Source: Treponema sp. (GTDB taxonomy: Bacteria > Spirochaetota > Spirochaetia > Treponematales > Breznakiellaceae). Taken from it: a DNA stretch of 57,427 bases. The notes under the pieces are model-generated. The model searched no databases, had not been told where the DNA came from, and was given only the letters and a program-made list of their open reading frames with translations. Where the stretch lies: positions 1 through 57,427 of the forward strand of contig WQSN01000012.1 in assembly GCA_009787835.1 (NCBI GenBank). The letters run 5' to 3'. Of this stretch, positions 18,014-27,104 are shown one piece after another. How positions within the stretch are numbered: the first letter of the stretch is position 1; each line of letters starts with the position of its first letter. The position numbers and the translations under genes were made by a program.

Positions 18014-18497
18014 TATGCAGCTAGCGAATTTTCCACCAAATATCTAACTGGAAAAAGCTCATTCATATTAACAAAAAACATCTGTTGTAAATTTTTCCCA
18101 AATTTTTACCATTGATAAATCATTTTTTACGCAAATGGTTTGCATGTTGCCGAAACATTATACATCCGTAATAAAAATTCTTTAATAATTGAGGCTGTTC
18201 CAAAACTTTCAAACCGAAGGTTTGCGTTTTTAGAACAGCTACCATAAATTTATATGTAAACAAAAATGAGAATGAGCCTGATATAACGTTGTATGTGACA
18301 TGTACGCTTAGATAACTTACAGGGATATTTATATTTGTTCACGATTAGCACATATTTCCACGGATTAAAATGTTGTATCATGGCTATATATTAATTCGTG
18401 GAAATACGTTTTATCCGCTGGCATTTTTTCTTATGGACACGTAAAAATGACACCCAATTTCACCTTTTGTTGTTAGCTGAAATCAGACGGAAACTGT
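18014..18497. other. Gene-free AT-rich region with two palindromes
   Basis: No convincing gene. It holds a compound hairpin (18194-18239), described separately, and a 52-bp dyad. In the dyad ATTTCCACGGATTAA (18354-18368) is repeated inverted with one mismatch at 18391-18405. No tRNA, riboswitch or transposase fragment was recognised. Confidence 0.6.
18194..18239. repeat. Compound hairpin with GAA-loop palindrome
   Basis: Outer arms GCTGTTC and GAACAGC with AAAAC/GTTTT enclose a small palindrome CAAACC-GAA-GGTTTG (18210-18224). The same outer logic (TTGTTC-AAAA and a CTGAAG centre) recurs at 53373-53408. Confidence 0.5.
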
Positions 18498-20684
18498 CTA
18501 CGCTACCTTAAACCGCGAAACTTCCTTCATTAACACATCAACCTTGTCATGATTTACCGCCGCCAGCTGATTGACTTCAATAACAGCGACATTGATCTGA
18601 TCCGCGCCTGTCGCCATTTCGTTCATGCCGCCTGTTATCTCCTGCGTGATAATTTCCAGGTTTTTACCTTCCTGCATAACTTCCCTGGAGCCGTTTTGCA
18701 TTTCATCTGATTCTTCTTTTACCTGCTGGGTAATCTCATTAAGGCTTCCGACGGCCTGCAATACCAGTTTGCTGCCCTGACTCTGTTCTTCCATCGCGTT
18801 ACGGATATTCTCTTCCTGATCCGATACGGTTTTTATGTGACTGTCAATGGCTTCAAATTTCTGGAGAACATCATTTGTTGAATAGGTAATTTTGTCGATG
18901 GATTCTTTTATCTTTTTCAAAACATTGCCTATGGTTTTGGACTGCTCGGACGAATTCTCGGCGAGCTTGCGAATTTCATCAGCTACAACAGCGAAGCCCT
19001 TGCCTACCTCTCCAGCGTGAGCTGCTTCTATCGCGGCATTCATTGAAAGCAAATTGGTTTGGCTTGCGATGTTTTCCATAACAGAATTTATTTCCATTAA
19101 GCCTTCGGACTCGCGTGTAATTTCCTGTATGTCCGACGCAACATCCTGAAGGCTTGAGCGTCCCACTTCCGAGGCGTTTGTAAGCGAGTTAACATTTTCC
19201 TTGTTTTTAATAAGCGTGTTTGTAACAGACTGGACATTGGCGAGCATTTGCTCAATCGCGGAAGAGGATTGAGAAACTGACGCTGTCTGCTTTTCAACCT
19301 GTTGATTAAGCTTGGTTATATTAACTGTAATCTGTTCCATGGTGGCGTTAGTTTGGGAAACGCTGGCGCTCTGATTAATGGCTTGTCCCTTGATGCTCTG
19401 AATATTGGCGGTGATCTCGTTTATTGCGGCGGCGGTCTGGGTCATATTGGACGACAGATTTGTGCCGACCTTGGATAATTCCAAAGCTTCTGTTTTAATG
19501 GCATTTATAAGTCCCTTGATTTTATCCAGTGTAGCGTTAAGATAATGCCCCATGCTTCCGATTTCATCATTGGATTTAATTTCAATGGCATGGGTAAAAT
19601 CTCCATCGCCGATAAATACCAGCACCTCTTCCATGGATTTAATGGGAGCTGTAATGGAACGTGCTACCAGGAAGATAATAACAGTAATAACCGCAAGTAT
19701 CACAACACCGAGCATAATTAAAACAAAAGTCATCTGGGAAACCGCAGCCATAACCGTGTTATAGGGAACAACTGTTACTGCCATCCATGCGTCTTCATCG
19801 TTTCCGATGGTAAACGGACGGGTTACTACAATCATTCTGGCATTGTGTTCTTGTGAATTCAGCGTTTCATTAAAGACAGTGCCGTTTATCAATGATTGCA
19901 TTAAAGCAGTCATTCGATCCCCAAACAGTCCGGTTGCCGTTTCTTCTATCTTGTGCCCAAGACGGCTTGCGTCAGGATGGGAAACAATCATGCCGCCGCT
20001 TGAGTAGATGGCGGCATATCCGTCTCCAAACGGTTTTATTTTGATTATCATTTCCTGTATTTCAGTCAGTTCAAGGTCTACTCCCGCCACCCCGATTATT
20101 CTACTGTTCTGTATAATCGGAACGGTAACGCTTGTAATCAATGTCCGCTTGCCGCCTATAGTTTCATAATAAGGTTCAACAAGATATTCCTTGCCTGTTC
20201 TCATTGGGACAATGTAATATTCCGCGTTGGCATAGCCTTCAAGCGCGGCCATGTTTGTTCTCCCGTTGTCATTGGTCCAGTAGCTGATGAACCTTCCTGT
20301 CGCGTCGCTTCCGGGAGTATTAACAAAAGCGGCATCCATACCGTCAAGGGCATTTGGTTCATAGACCGCCCACGCGCCTACAAATTCAGGATGTTTTCTG
20401 ACCAAAGAATGAAGCATAAAATTGACTTGAGTCCGTTTTGTTTCAGCAGTAGCGACTTCATCAATAAAGGTCATTAAGCTTACCAAAGACCTGATTTCAT
20501 CCAGAGGCACTTCCAAAAAAGCTTTAACTTCTTTTGCGGTTACTTCTGTAATATTTCCGGCGTTCTGCTCGGCAAGATATTTAATTTCACTTGACGCAAA
20601 AAAAGCCGCGGCAATAGCCAGCCCGCCGATACCTACCACGTTAATGATAGAAATAATAAGAATAAGCTTGGCACCAATCTTCAT
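18498..20684 (-). CDS. Methyl-accepting chemotaxis protein with dCache sensor
   Basis: Chemoreceptor of 728 residues. It has an N-terminal transmembrane helix and a periplasmic dCache_1 ligand-binding domain with [33 protein letters not shown] and [20 protein letters not shown] second transmembrane helix ([20 protein letters not shown]), a HAMP domain and a cytoplasmic signalling domain follow, the last with the hairpin tip [25 protein letters not shown] and [17 protein letters not shown]. The ligand is unknown; dCache domains of this type commonly bind amino acids or other small molecules. It is a single gene with no che neighbours. Confidence 0.94.
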   Translation of the reverse strand: MKIGAKLILIISIINVVGIGGLAIAAAFFASSEIKYLAEQNAGNITEVTAKEVKAFLEVPLDEIRSLVSLMTFIDEVATAETKRTQVNFMLHSLVRKHPEFVGAWAVYEPNALDGMDAAFVNTPGSDATGRFISYWTNDNGRTNMAALEGYANAEYYIVPMRTGKEYLVEPYYETIGGKRTLITSVTVPIIQNSRIIGVAGVDLELTEIQEMIIKIKPFGDGYAAIYSSGGMIVSHPDASRLGHKIEETATGLFGDRMTALMQSLINGTVFNETLNSQEHNARMIVVTRPFTIGNDEDAWMAVTVVPYNTVMAAVSQMTFVLIMLGVVILAVITVIIFLVARSITAPIKSMEEVLVFIGDGDFTHAIEIKSNDEIGSMGHYLNATLDKIKGLINAIKTEALELSKVGTNLSSNMTQTAAAINEITANIQSIKGQAINQSASVSQTNATMEQITVNITKLNQQVEKQTASVSQSSSAIEQMLANVQSVTNTLIKNKENVNSLTNASEVGRSSLQDVASDIQEITRESEGLMEINSVMENIASQTNLLSMNAAIEAAHAGEVGKGFAVVADEIRKLAENSSEQSKTIGNVLKKIKESIDKITYSTNDVLQKFEAIDSHIKTVSDQEENIRNAMEEQSQGSKLVLQAVGSLNEITQQVKEESDEMQNGSREVMQEGKNLEIITQEITGGMNEMATGADQINVAVIEVNQLAAVNHDKVDVLMKEVSRFKVA

Positions 20685-21120
20685 AACAACCTCTTTATAA
20701 TCGTTTTATCGGACACAGAAATAAATTTATATTCTGTTTCTTTTTATATATTCCATACTAATACATCATGGCGAATAATGCTATGAATTATATTATATAT
20801 GATACTATTTATATTATATGCGTAACATTATACATATTTATCACTACTACTGCAAAATATCATATAATAATGTGCATCCGTGTGAACTAGTGTCCTGTAA
20901 TATTCGGTTTCCAAAATAACAAAATGCGTTAATTCCTTATTACATAAGGAATTAACTTAACATACTATTCCGTCATTTGAATATTACAGGACACTAGCGA
21001 AACATTTAAATGAAAATGTAGAACCATACGGCGTATGTGTGAAACTCTGCCAGCGACATACAGCGTGACCGAATAAAGAGAATATTAATTAAATCGGCGG
21101 TTTAATGCCAAAAAATGGAT
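20685..21120. other. AT-rich intergenic region with MITE copy 1
   Basis: Between the divergently placed upstream end of the chemoreceptor gene and the 3' end of htrA. The first 200 bases are very AT-rich and should hold the chemoreceptor promoter. The rest is the 109-bp MITE (20888-20996) and about 120 bases in which I see nothing. Confidence 0.6.
20888..20996 (+). mobile_element. 109-bp MITE, copy 1
   Basis: Flanked by TA on both sides (20888-20889, 20995-20996). Perfect 16-bp terminal inverted repeats GTGTCCTGTAATATTC (20890-20905) and its complement (20979-20994). The centre is a perfect stem GTTAATTCCTTAT/ATAAGGAATTAAC. It has no coding capacity. Two further copies occur at 43082 and 54943 in the opposite orientation. 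Confidence 0.85.
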
Positions 21121-22629
21121 TTATCTTCTGAATCTTAGCGATTCAATAGAGGCATCTCCCCTTAACATGCCGAACCAAAGTTCAGCCGCGGTTCTTTCGC
21201 GTAACACTCTGTAAAAATCGGCTAAATTGCTCACATTCACGCCGTTAATAGATGTTATTCTGTCACCCTGCCTTAGGCCTACAATATCAGCCGGACTGCC
21301 TGATATAACCTGTGTCACATAAAGGCCTCCGGCGTTATTTGCAAGATTTAGGCTTTGCCTTATCTGATCAGTTATGGTAGTTACGCTTAAACCGGGCCAG
21401 AGTCTTCTGTGATCTGACGACGTCTGTTCCGTGCGTTCTTCGATACGAACCTGAAATTCCATTGCTGCCCTGTCTCTGATGACAGAAAATTTTGCAATAT
21501 CGTTTGGTCTCAGGTCGCCGACCATTAACTGTAATAGCTGCTGGCTTCTTGCTTCCCTGCCGTTCACATGGGTAATAAAGTCTCCGGGTTTTATGCCGCC
21601 CTTGTCGGCGGGAGAGCCAAGGAAAACCTGCGAAGCGAGGACGCCGCGCCTGTTTTCAAGGCCGAGTTCCGCCAATGTATCCCTGTTAAGTTCCTGTAAA
21701 TTAACGCCAAGCCATCCGTAGCTGATTGAGCCTGTCGTAATAAATTCATCTATGGAGCGTTTTGTGTTATTTATGGGAATTGCGAAACCAAGGCCTACAT
21801 TGCCTCCGCCCGATGTGTTACTCGCAATCCATGTGTTGATGCCGATTACTTCGCCGCGTATGTTAACAAGAGGGCCGCCTGAATTCCCCTGATTGATGGG
21901 AGCGTCCGTCTGAATAAAATCGTTTATGTTTCCGCCGGGACCGCCTGTTCTGCCGACCGCGCTGACAATTCCCAATGTTACAGAAAATGAAAATTGTTCT
22001 CCAAGCGGGTTGCCGATTGCGATAGCCCAATCTCCGACTGATACCCTGTCAGAATCACCCAATGTCGCAAGGGGATATAAATCGTTGGTTTTAAAAGAAA
22101 CCATCGCAAGGTCCCTGCGTTCGTCCTTTCCTACCAGTTCCGCGGAATACTCCTTGCCGTCTTTGGTAGCGACTGTGATCTCGGAAGCACCATCAACAAC
22201 ATGGTTATTGGTCAGTGCGTAATAGATTCCGTTATTAAAACGCACTATAATGCCCGATCCAAGACTCTGGGAACGGTATTCGCGTTCCTGGTTGTTATTT
22301 GGCTCATTGTTGTTGCGCGGTCCAAAGAAAAAATCCCAGGGAATACCGTTAAAATTCGGAACCTGCTGCCGTCTTACCGATACTGTTTTCACTTCAACAA
22401 CGGAAGGCAGAACCTTATCCGAGACGGAACGGAAAACGGTTTGCAATCCATTCGCCACCGCAAACGCGTCTTCGGGAATGACTACAGTGCTTTCCTGCGC
22501 CTGTACGCGCACTTTGGGCGTAGAACATGAAAATGGCAGAAATGCGAGTAAAAAACCAAAAATGACCCCGATAAAAACCAGGTTAAAAATAAATAAATTT
22601 CTGGATGAAAGCTTTTTAAAGATATTCAT
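21121..22629 (-). CDS. Periplasmic serine protease HtrA/DegQ family
   Basis: Trypsin-like protease of 502 residues with two PDZ domains, acting in envelope protein quality control. The catalytic triad is His143 (TNNHVVDGA), Asp173 (RRDLAMV) and Ser250 (GNSGGPL). The first PDZ carries YGWLGVNLQEL and the second LWPGLSVTTI and GDRITSINGVNVSN. The N-terminus is a hydrophobic segment ending in LPFSC, which could be either an uncleaved anchor or a lipobox. An Asn-rich linker (FFGPRNNNEPNNNQ) precedes the protease domain. It is followed on the same strand by nothing and preceded by map with a 94-bp gap. Confidence 0.94.
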   Translation of the reverse strand: MNIFKKLSSRNLFIFNLVFIGVIFGFLLAFLPFSCSTPKVRVQAQESTVVIPEDAFAVANGLQTVFRSVSDKVLPSVVEVKTVSVRRQQVPNFNGIPWDFFFGPRNNNEPNNNQEREYRSQSLGSGIIVRFNNGIYYALTNNHVVDGASEITVATKDGKEYSAELVGKDERRDLAMVSFKTNDLYPLATLGDSDRVSVGDWAIAIGNPLGEQFSFSVTLGIVSAVGRTGGPGGNINDFIQTDAPINQGNSGGPLVNIRGEVIGINTWIASNTSGGGNVGLGFAIPINNTKRSIDEFITTGSISYGWLGVNLQELNRDTLAELGLENRRGVLASQVFLGSPADKGGIKPGDFITHVNGREARSQQLLQLMVGDLRPNDIAKFSVIRDRAAMEFQVRIEERTEQTSSDHRRLWPGLSVTTITDQIRQSLNLANNAGGLYVTQVISGSPADIVGLRQGDRITSINGVNVSNLADFYRVLRERTAAELWFGMLRGDASIESLRFRR

Positions 22630-22723
22630 AACAACTCCTGTTAAATAAATTCATGACATATACAGTATAATATAACAAATTGATAAATACCTAGAATAGT
22701 TACATGACTTGTATCTGAACAAA

Positions 22724-23512
22724 TCATGAATTACGCACCAATCCAGTATATTGCTCCAGCGGATCTGTAAGAATCTCTGTTTTACCGTTGAAAATGGCTA
22801 TTGTATGCTCCCAATGAGATGAAACCTGTCCGTTTGAAGTCACAACAGTCCAATCATCGTCAAGAACTTCCACATCGGGCGAGCCAAGAGTGAGCATCGG
22901 TTCAATCGCGAGAACCATGCCGTTATTCATCCGCGGATTGGAGCCGTGCGGATAATTGGGCACCTGCGGATCTTCGTGTAAGGCAAGCCCTACTCCATGC
23001 CCGCAATACTCCTGCACAATCCCGAAACCGAAAGATTTGGCGTGATTTTCTACGGCGCGGGAAATTTGCAATAGCCTTTCCCCGGCCCGTACCGCTTCAA
23101 TACCCCGGTACAGGCTTTCAAGTGTAACCGCGTTAAGTTCCTTTACGGGCCGCGATATTTTACCGGCTTCAATGCTGACAGCCTGATCGCTTATAAAGCC
23201 GCCCAGGTCGATGCCGCAGTCAAGAGAAACAAGATCCCCTTCGCGGATTCGTCTTTTTGAAGGAATACCGTGAATCACTTCCTCATTGATGGAAATGCAG
23301 ATTGCAGCAGGATACGGTTTTTTCTTTTGGCAGTATCCCAAAAAGACAGGTTTACCGCCCGCCTTTTTTATCCAGTCCCTTACCCATTGATCAATCTCAA
23401 TGGTTTGAACACCGGGTTTCACAAGGGGAATTAACTCGCGGTACATCGCGGAAAGCATTTTACATGAGTTTCTGATACCGTTAATTTGTTTTTCATTTTT
23501 TAAACGAATCAT
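22724..23512 (-). CDS. map: Methionine aminopeptidase, type I
   Basis: Removes the initiator methionine from nascent proteins; dinuclear metal enzyme of 262 residues. The metal ligands are visible: Asp in GDLVSLDCG, Asp in GGFISDQA, His in GHGVGLALHEDP, Glu in LAIEPMLTLG and Glu in HWEHTIAI. Length and motif spacing fit type I without an N-terminal zinc-finger extension. It follows a J-domain protein gene with a two-base gap, so the two are very likely co-transcribed. Confidence 0.95.
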   Translation of the reverse strand: MIRLKNEKQINGIRNSCKMLSAMYRELIPLVKPGVQTIEIDQWVRDWIKKAGGKPVFLGYCQKKKPYPAAICISINEEVIHGIPSKRRIREGDLVSLDCGIDLGGFISDQAVSIEAGKISRPVKELNAVTLESLYRGIEAVRAGERLLQISRAVENHAKSFGFGIVQEYCGHGVGLALHEDPQVPNYPHGSNPRMNNGMVLAIEPMLTLGSPDVEVLDDDWTVVTSNGQVSSHWEHTIAIFNGKTEILTDPLEQYTGLVRNS

Positions 23513-23514
23513 GT

Positions 23515-24198
23515 TTAAGCTCTCAGTTTCTCAAGAGTATCGGCCATATAGCGTTTGTAGCGGTTTTCATCCTTTGCGGAAAAACCAAGCCCTATCATTG
23601 CTTCCATGCAGTCAATCCATGTTTCCTCGTCAACCTGAGTTCTTAATCTGTGCTTTACAATGGCTTTAAGGTAATTTTTAATTTCAACGGTAAATAGTTT
23701 AAAATAGGGACGGCGTTTTTCTTCGGCAAGTATCGCGGCAAGCAATTTAAAAGCCTCGAAAGAAAAGCCGCGCTTGTCCAGTTCTTCGGCAAGAATGAAC
23801 TGACAGTCCATCCAGTCTTCTCTGTCCATATACTTTTCCATGCGGAAATCAAGACCGCCGTTTTTCCGCCATACGGCAATCGCCTGGTCTTCTTCAAGGT
23901 GAAGGAGTTCAAAGAAAATCAACTTAACCTGGCTGTATGGATCATCCTGTTCATTAAGCCATGTGCGGTAATCAAAACCTGATTTTTTTAAAAAGCGCGA
24001 ATACGCCTTATCGTACTCATAACGGCGATCCGGACTGGAAAGCACTTCATAAGCGGTAAGAAGTTTGCGCATTGCTTCCGCATGACCGGAACCTGAAATA
24101 TCCGGGTGAAGTTTTTTCGCTTTTTCACGGAATGCCTTTTTGATTTCGGCGAAAGAGGCTTCATGTTTTATTCCAAGCAGATCATAATGGCAGATCAT
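23515..24198 (-). CDS. J-domain (DnaJ-like) protein
   Basis: 227 residues with an N-terminal J domain: HYDLLGIKHEASFAEIKKAF, the HPD signature at residues 31-33, and AYEVLSSPDRRYEYDKAY. The remaining 150 residues are helical and acidic/basic mixed, with no Gly/Phe region, zinc fingers or DnaJ C-terminal domains. It is therefore a class C co-chaperone stimulating an Hsp70 on a specific client. It sits two bases upstream of map in a minus-strand cluster. Confidence 0.88.
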   Translation of the reverse strand: MICHYDLLGIKHEASFAEIKKAFREKAKKLHPDISGSGHAEAMRKLLTAYEVLSSPDRRYEYDKAYSRFLKKSGFDYRTWLNEQDDPYSQVKLIFFELLHLEEDQAIAVWRKNGGLDFRMEKYMDREDWMDCQFILAEELDKRGFSFEAFKLLAAILAEEKRRPYFKLFTVEIKNYLKAIVKHRLRTQVDEETWIDCMEAMIGLGFSAKDENRYKRYMADTLEKLRA

Positions 24199-24216
24199 AA
24201 TGATGTTTAGTCTTTT

Positions 24217-24624
24217 TCAGGCGCCAATTCTTTTTCCCATCGCCTCGGCATGAGGGCCGTCAAATAAAATATCGCTCCAGTTGATAATCATTCCCTCTTT
24301 TTCCATTGTTTTCATCAAATTGGAAATCGCGCGGTTTGTAAACAGACCGGACTTTTTTATAAACGCCGCGCTCTTCTTTCCCACAAGAGCGCTCCCGGAT
24401 GTAAGCACTTTTGAAACAGGCTGCGGAATTTTTCCGGAAAAAAATGAATTCGGCTCTGCGGCAACGACTATATACTCATAACCCGGAAGCCTGAACCCGT
24501 CTTCCGTCCATGCGTCAATTATGTCTACACGGTGTCCCATGGAAGACATTCCTTTAACCAGTCCTGTTATATAATCCGGCGGAGGTTTTCTGACCGCCGG
24601 AGCGCTGACAACTGCAATTCTCAT
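24217..24624 (-). CDS. Conserved hypothetical, flavodoxin-like fold
   Basis: 135 residues. The N-terminal MRIAVVSAP followed by a helix and then MGHRVDIIDAW, YEYIVVAAEPNSFFSG and GSALVGKKSAAFIKK has the beta-alpha alternation of a flavodoxin-like fold. No clear FMN-binding loop is seen, so cofactor binding is uncertain. It lies 18 bases downstream of the universal stress protein gene and 18 bases upstream of the J-domain gene in the same-direction cluster. Function unknown. Confidence 0.65.
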   Translation of the reverse strand: MRIAVVSAPAVRKPPPDYITGLVKGMSSMGHRVDIIDAWTEDGFRLPGYEYIVVAAEPNSFFSGKIPQPVSKVLTSGSALVGKKSAAFIKKSGLFTNRAISNLMKTMEKEGMIINWSDILFDGPHAEAMGKRIGA

Positions 24625-24648
24625 ATATTACCAACCTTATTGTAATTT

Positions 24649-25131
24649 CTAAGTGTGTTTATAGATTCTATCAATGTCCGGCTCCTTAACAAGCATTACC
24701 GAACATTTCGCGTTTGCGATAATTTCACGGTATGAATGGCCGATTATATCCCTGGTTTTTGTTTCCTTTTCCCATCCGCCAAGAAGGATAATATCAGCCT
24801 TTTTTTCATCCGCTACATGGAGAACTTCGGTATAGATTGCGCCCCTGCGCATGATTTTTTCCGCTTTTACGCCCTTTGCATGAGCAAGCTCATCCACATA
24901 AGTCAGATAACGATGGCCGTTATTTTCCAAATTCTTTTCATATTCGGCCGCTTCTTCCTGAATGAAAATTTTACTTAAAGCCAACTGTCTGATTGTCGCT
25001 GTATCCAGAACATAGACAACGAATAATTTACAATGATATGTCTTTGCCATGACAATGGCGTACTTTGCCGCTAATATGGACGCATCCGAACCTGTAACTA
25101 CCGTAAGAATATTACCAATGAGAGATTTCAT
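24649..25131 (-). CDS. Universal stress protein (UspA family)
   Basis: 160 residues with the UspA alpha/beta fold: an N-terminal strand (ILTVVTGSDAS), AAKYAIVMAKTYHCKLFVVYVLD and the C-terminal ADIILLGGWE followed by HSYREIIANAKCSVMLVKEP. The ATP-binding type G-2x-G-9x-G(S/T) motif is only partly met (GGWEKETKTRDIIGHS). It is located one base after the start side of the V-ATPase subunit D gene, so both are probably translated from one mRNA. Confidence 0.88.
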   Translation of the reverse strand: MKSLIGNILTVVTGSDASILAAKYAIVMAKTYHCKLFVVYVLDTATIRQLALSKIFIQEEAAEYEKNLENNGHRYLTYVDELAHAKGVKAEKIMRRGAIYTEVLHVADEKKADIILLGGWEKETKTRDIIGHSYREIIANAKCSVMLVKEPDIDRIYKHT

Positions 25132-25132
25132 T

Positions 25133-25762
25133 TTACCGGTTTTGATACTCCTTTCTTTTTTTCAGAAGTTTACTGGTAAAAAAGGAATCCCTTTCCCGTT
25201 CTTCCAGCACAGATTCAATATACGTTTTTGTTTCGCTGGCGGACGGAATGACCATTTTTTCCAGGGCGTTTACCCGCCGCTGAGTCCGCCTTACATCCCG
25301 CGCAAGCCGCCAGGCAACTGTTCTGACTGCTGCCAATTCAATACAAATTTTTAATAATTCAAAGAATTCTAACACGGTTTCATCACATTCTGCAAATGAA
25401 TTCACTGGTGAATACTTTAAATCTATGTTAGGAAGGCGGATTTCCAGCCCCGGAAGCTTCATCCCGGCGGTTACAACCTGTTTTTCCCTCAATTCAAATT
25501 TATAGGAAATATTTTGCGCCAGCTTGTTGGCGCGTTCCCTCCCCACAACTATCAGCATCCGTTTTAGGCACGGATAAGCCGTATCAACCCGTTTATCAAG
25601 CTCCCGTTCCAGCAGCTTAACCAATTCCACCTTGCGCATCAATTCTGATACCAGAATCTCCCTTTTTTGCTCCAAAAGGTCATAACCTTCCTGCGCGATA
25701 CTCAGTCTTTCTTTTACCTTCAGAAGATTACTTTTGGTTGGGGCTATCTGCTCTCGCGCCAT
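25133..25762 (-). CDS. V-type ATP synthase subunit D
   Basis: Central stalk (rotor) subunit of a V/A-type ATPase, 209 residues, almost entirely coiled coil. The hallmark start APTKSNLLKVKERLSIAQEGYDLLEQKREIL and the C-terminal RRVNALEKMVIP fit the family. Spirochetes use V-type ATPases for ion transport. Here the gene is not next to subunits A, B, E, I or K. It has no V-ATPase gene upstream (only a palindromic element), and a universal stress gene follows. Confidence 0.9.
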   Translation of the reverse strand: MAREQIAPTKSNLLKVKERLSIAQEGYDLLEQKREILVSELMRKVELVKLLERELDKRVDTAYPCLKRMLIVVGRERANKLAQNISYKFELREKQVVTAGMKLPGLEIRLPNIDLKYSPVNSFAECDETVLEFFELLKICIELAAVRTVAWRLARDVRRTQRRVNALEKMVIPSASETKTYIESVLEERERDSFFTSKLLKKRKEYQNR

Positions 25763-25851
25763 GGGGAGATGTTAGCAAATAAATAATAAATTTGGAACAA
25801 CCAGAAAAATTCTGAAATGAGAAAAATATTACAATTATTACCAAGTTAAAG

Positions 25852-25981
25852 TAATAAGGCAGGCGCGCAAAACCATACCGGCTCCGGACGGCCGTGGCAT
25901 TATATAACGGACGCTTTGGCGTCGCCATCTATGTGATCCACGCCGATGTCGCCGGCATGGCTTCGCACGCCTGCCTTATTA
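25852..25981. repeat. Palindromic repeat element A (130 bp)
   Basis: The outer 28 bases on each side (25852-25879 and 25954-25981) form an imperfect inverted repeat starting with perfect TAATAAGGCAGGCG arms. Inside, GGCCGTGG and CCACGCC continue the stem, and the tip contains GACGC-TTTG-GCGTC. It is far more GC-rich than its surroundings. A diverged relative lies at 27840-27940. Confidence 0.65.
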
Positions 25982-26153
25982 ATTTAAATCAGTTATAGTA
26001 TGTATAAAATTTCTGCATTTAACTAATTGAGGTAGTTTTTTTCTTGATACAAACACAGAAAATTATTATATTGCTTATAATGTTGGAAAATACAGCCATT
26101 TTAGACAAAAAAAAAAGTGAAATCTTAGCAATTGTAATTCTTGAGGGAATTTT

Positions 26154-26320
26154 ATGAATTATGATGAATTAGACATTGAAAATGAAGTCAATAGTTTAGT
26201 CACTGCTGTAGAAAAGGAAATTATCGTCAGACGACAAAGCGTGAATCGATGGAGGTACGTCTCGCTGCGTTGAGTAATATTATCCATGAAATGCAGGAAA
26301 TTGTACAAAATGATAAATAA
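26154..26320 (+). pseudogene. Frameshifted small protein gene (about 55 residues)
   Basis: ATG 26154 is preceded by GAGGGA and encodes MNYDELDIENEVNSL and then TAVEKEI before running out of frame. A second frame starting around 26225 carries RQTTKRESMEVRLAALSN and IIHEMQEIVQNDK up to a stop at 26320. Both parts look coding (amphipathic helices), so a single small helical protein interrupted by an indel near 26225 is likely. No family was recognised. Confidence 0.35.
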
Positions 26321-26446
26321 TAAGTCAGCGCATAGTTCCCATTGCCCAATCCCCAAAGAATTATTACATTATTATAGGGTAGAAAAATTTCCGTATGGAA
26401 ATATAAATATGCCGGCGGCGGCAAAAAAACCGTTAAGGAGATTTGT

Positions 26447-26977
26447 ATGAAAAAGAGTTTACTTGGTATTGTGGTTCTCATGGTTTTAATTATGTCTTCA
26501 TGCGCGACAGCCCCAAAAGACGCATTGCCTGAGGGAGCGATGGCGCTTGACGGAAAATGGATATTGATAGGCAGAAATGTTGATGGAGTTTTTCAAGAAA
26601 GAATAGGAGATAGAGATACTTCAATCTATGAATTCTCAATAAAAGAAGGGACATTGCGTTCGGCCCTGTACGGAGAAGAAAATGAAGTAAAGGAGGAATT
26701 TACATATTTTATTCTTTTTGATGGAAACAAAATATATGGATCACTTGAAAAATCCAGACCAAAGGCAATCACTAAAAATGATAGATATTTTGGACAGTTT
26801 GATGTAAGTACGCCAAATGTTTTAATTATTCATGATATTTATGAACAACACAGAAAAGATATAGCCGAAGATGAGAAATATGCAGAGCAGCTAAAAATGA
26901 TGATCCTTGATTTTGATTCTTATATTGAAATGATTTCTTCAAAAGTAGATTATGTGTATCACAGATATTCGGATTAA
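26447..26977 (+). CDS. Hypothetical lipoprotein
   Basis: 176 residues with a clear lipoprotein signal: MKKSLLG, a hydrophobic run and the lipobox MSSC. A good Shine-Dalgarno (AAGGAG) lies upstream of ATG 26447. The mature part contains ALDGKWILIGRNVDG and strands reminiscent of small lipocalin-like spirochete lipoproteins, followed by a charged C-terminal helix region. Function unknown. It stands alone between repeat elements. Confidence 0.75.
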   Translation: MKKSLLGIVVLMVLIMSSCATAPKDALPEGAMALDGKWILIGRNVDGVFQERIGDRDTSIYEFSIKEGTLRSALYGEENEVKEEFTYFILFDGNKIYGSLEKSRPKAITKNDRYFGQFDVSTPNVLIIHDIYEQHRKDIAEDEKYAEQLKMMILDFDSYIEMISSKVDYVYHRYSD

Positions 26978-26984
26978 CGAAGGC

Positions 26985-27056
26985 GCGGTGTACTTTTCAC
27001 CCTAAACTGTCGGGTTAGCGTAAACGAAGATAAGACACAAGTAAAAATTACACCGC
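26985..27056. repeat. 72-bp inverted-repeat structure
   Basis: GCGGTGTA followed by TTTT (26985-26997) is mirrored by AAAATTACACCGC-like sequence (27042-27056). A smaller dyad CTAA...TTAG lies inside. It sits between the 3' ends of two convergent genes, so it may act as a terminator or be an element remnant. Confidence 0.4.
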
Positions 27057-27104
27057 AAGGACATTGGTCCCCACTGCAAGATTAAATATCTAGAAATATT
27101 TTTT

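Larger units (their letters stand above)
25763..26446. other. Gene-poor region with GC-rich palindromic element and a broken small ORF
   Basis: Contains the 130-bp palindromic element A (25852-25981) and a frameshifted small reading frame (26154-26320). The remaining sequence is AT-rich, and I see no other gene or RNA. The promoter of the lipoprotein at 26447 should lie in its right part. Confidence 0.55.

Noticed and set aside
18420-18480. GGACACGTAAAAATGACACC stretch as an insertion-sequence end
   Set aside because: It reminded me of some IS ends, but no matching inverted copy or transposase fragment was found.
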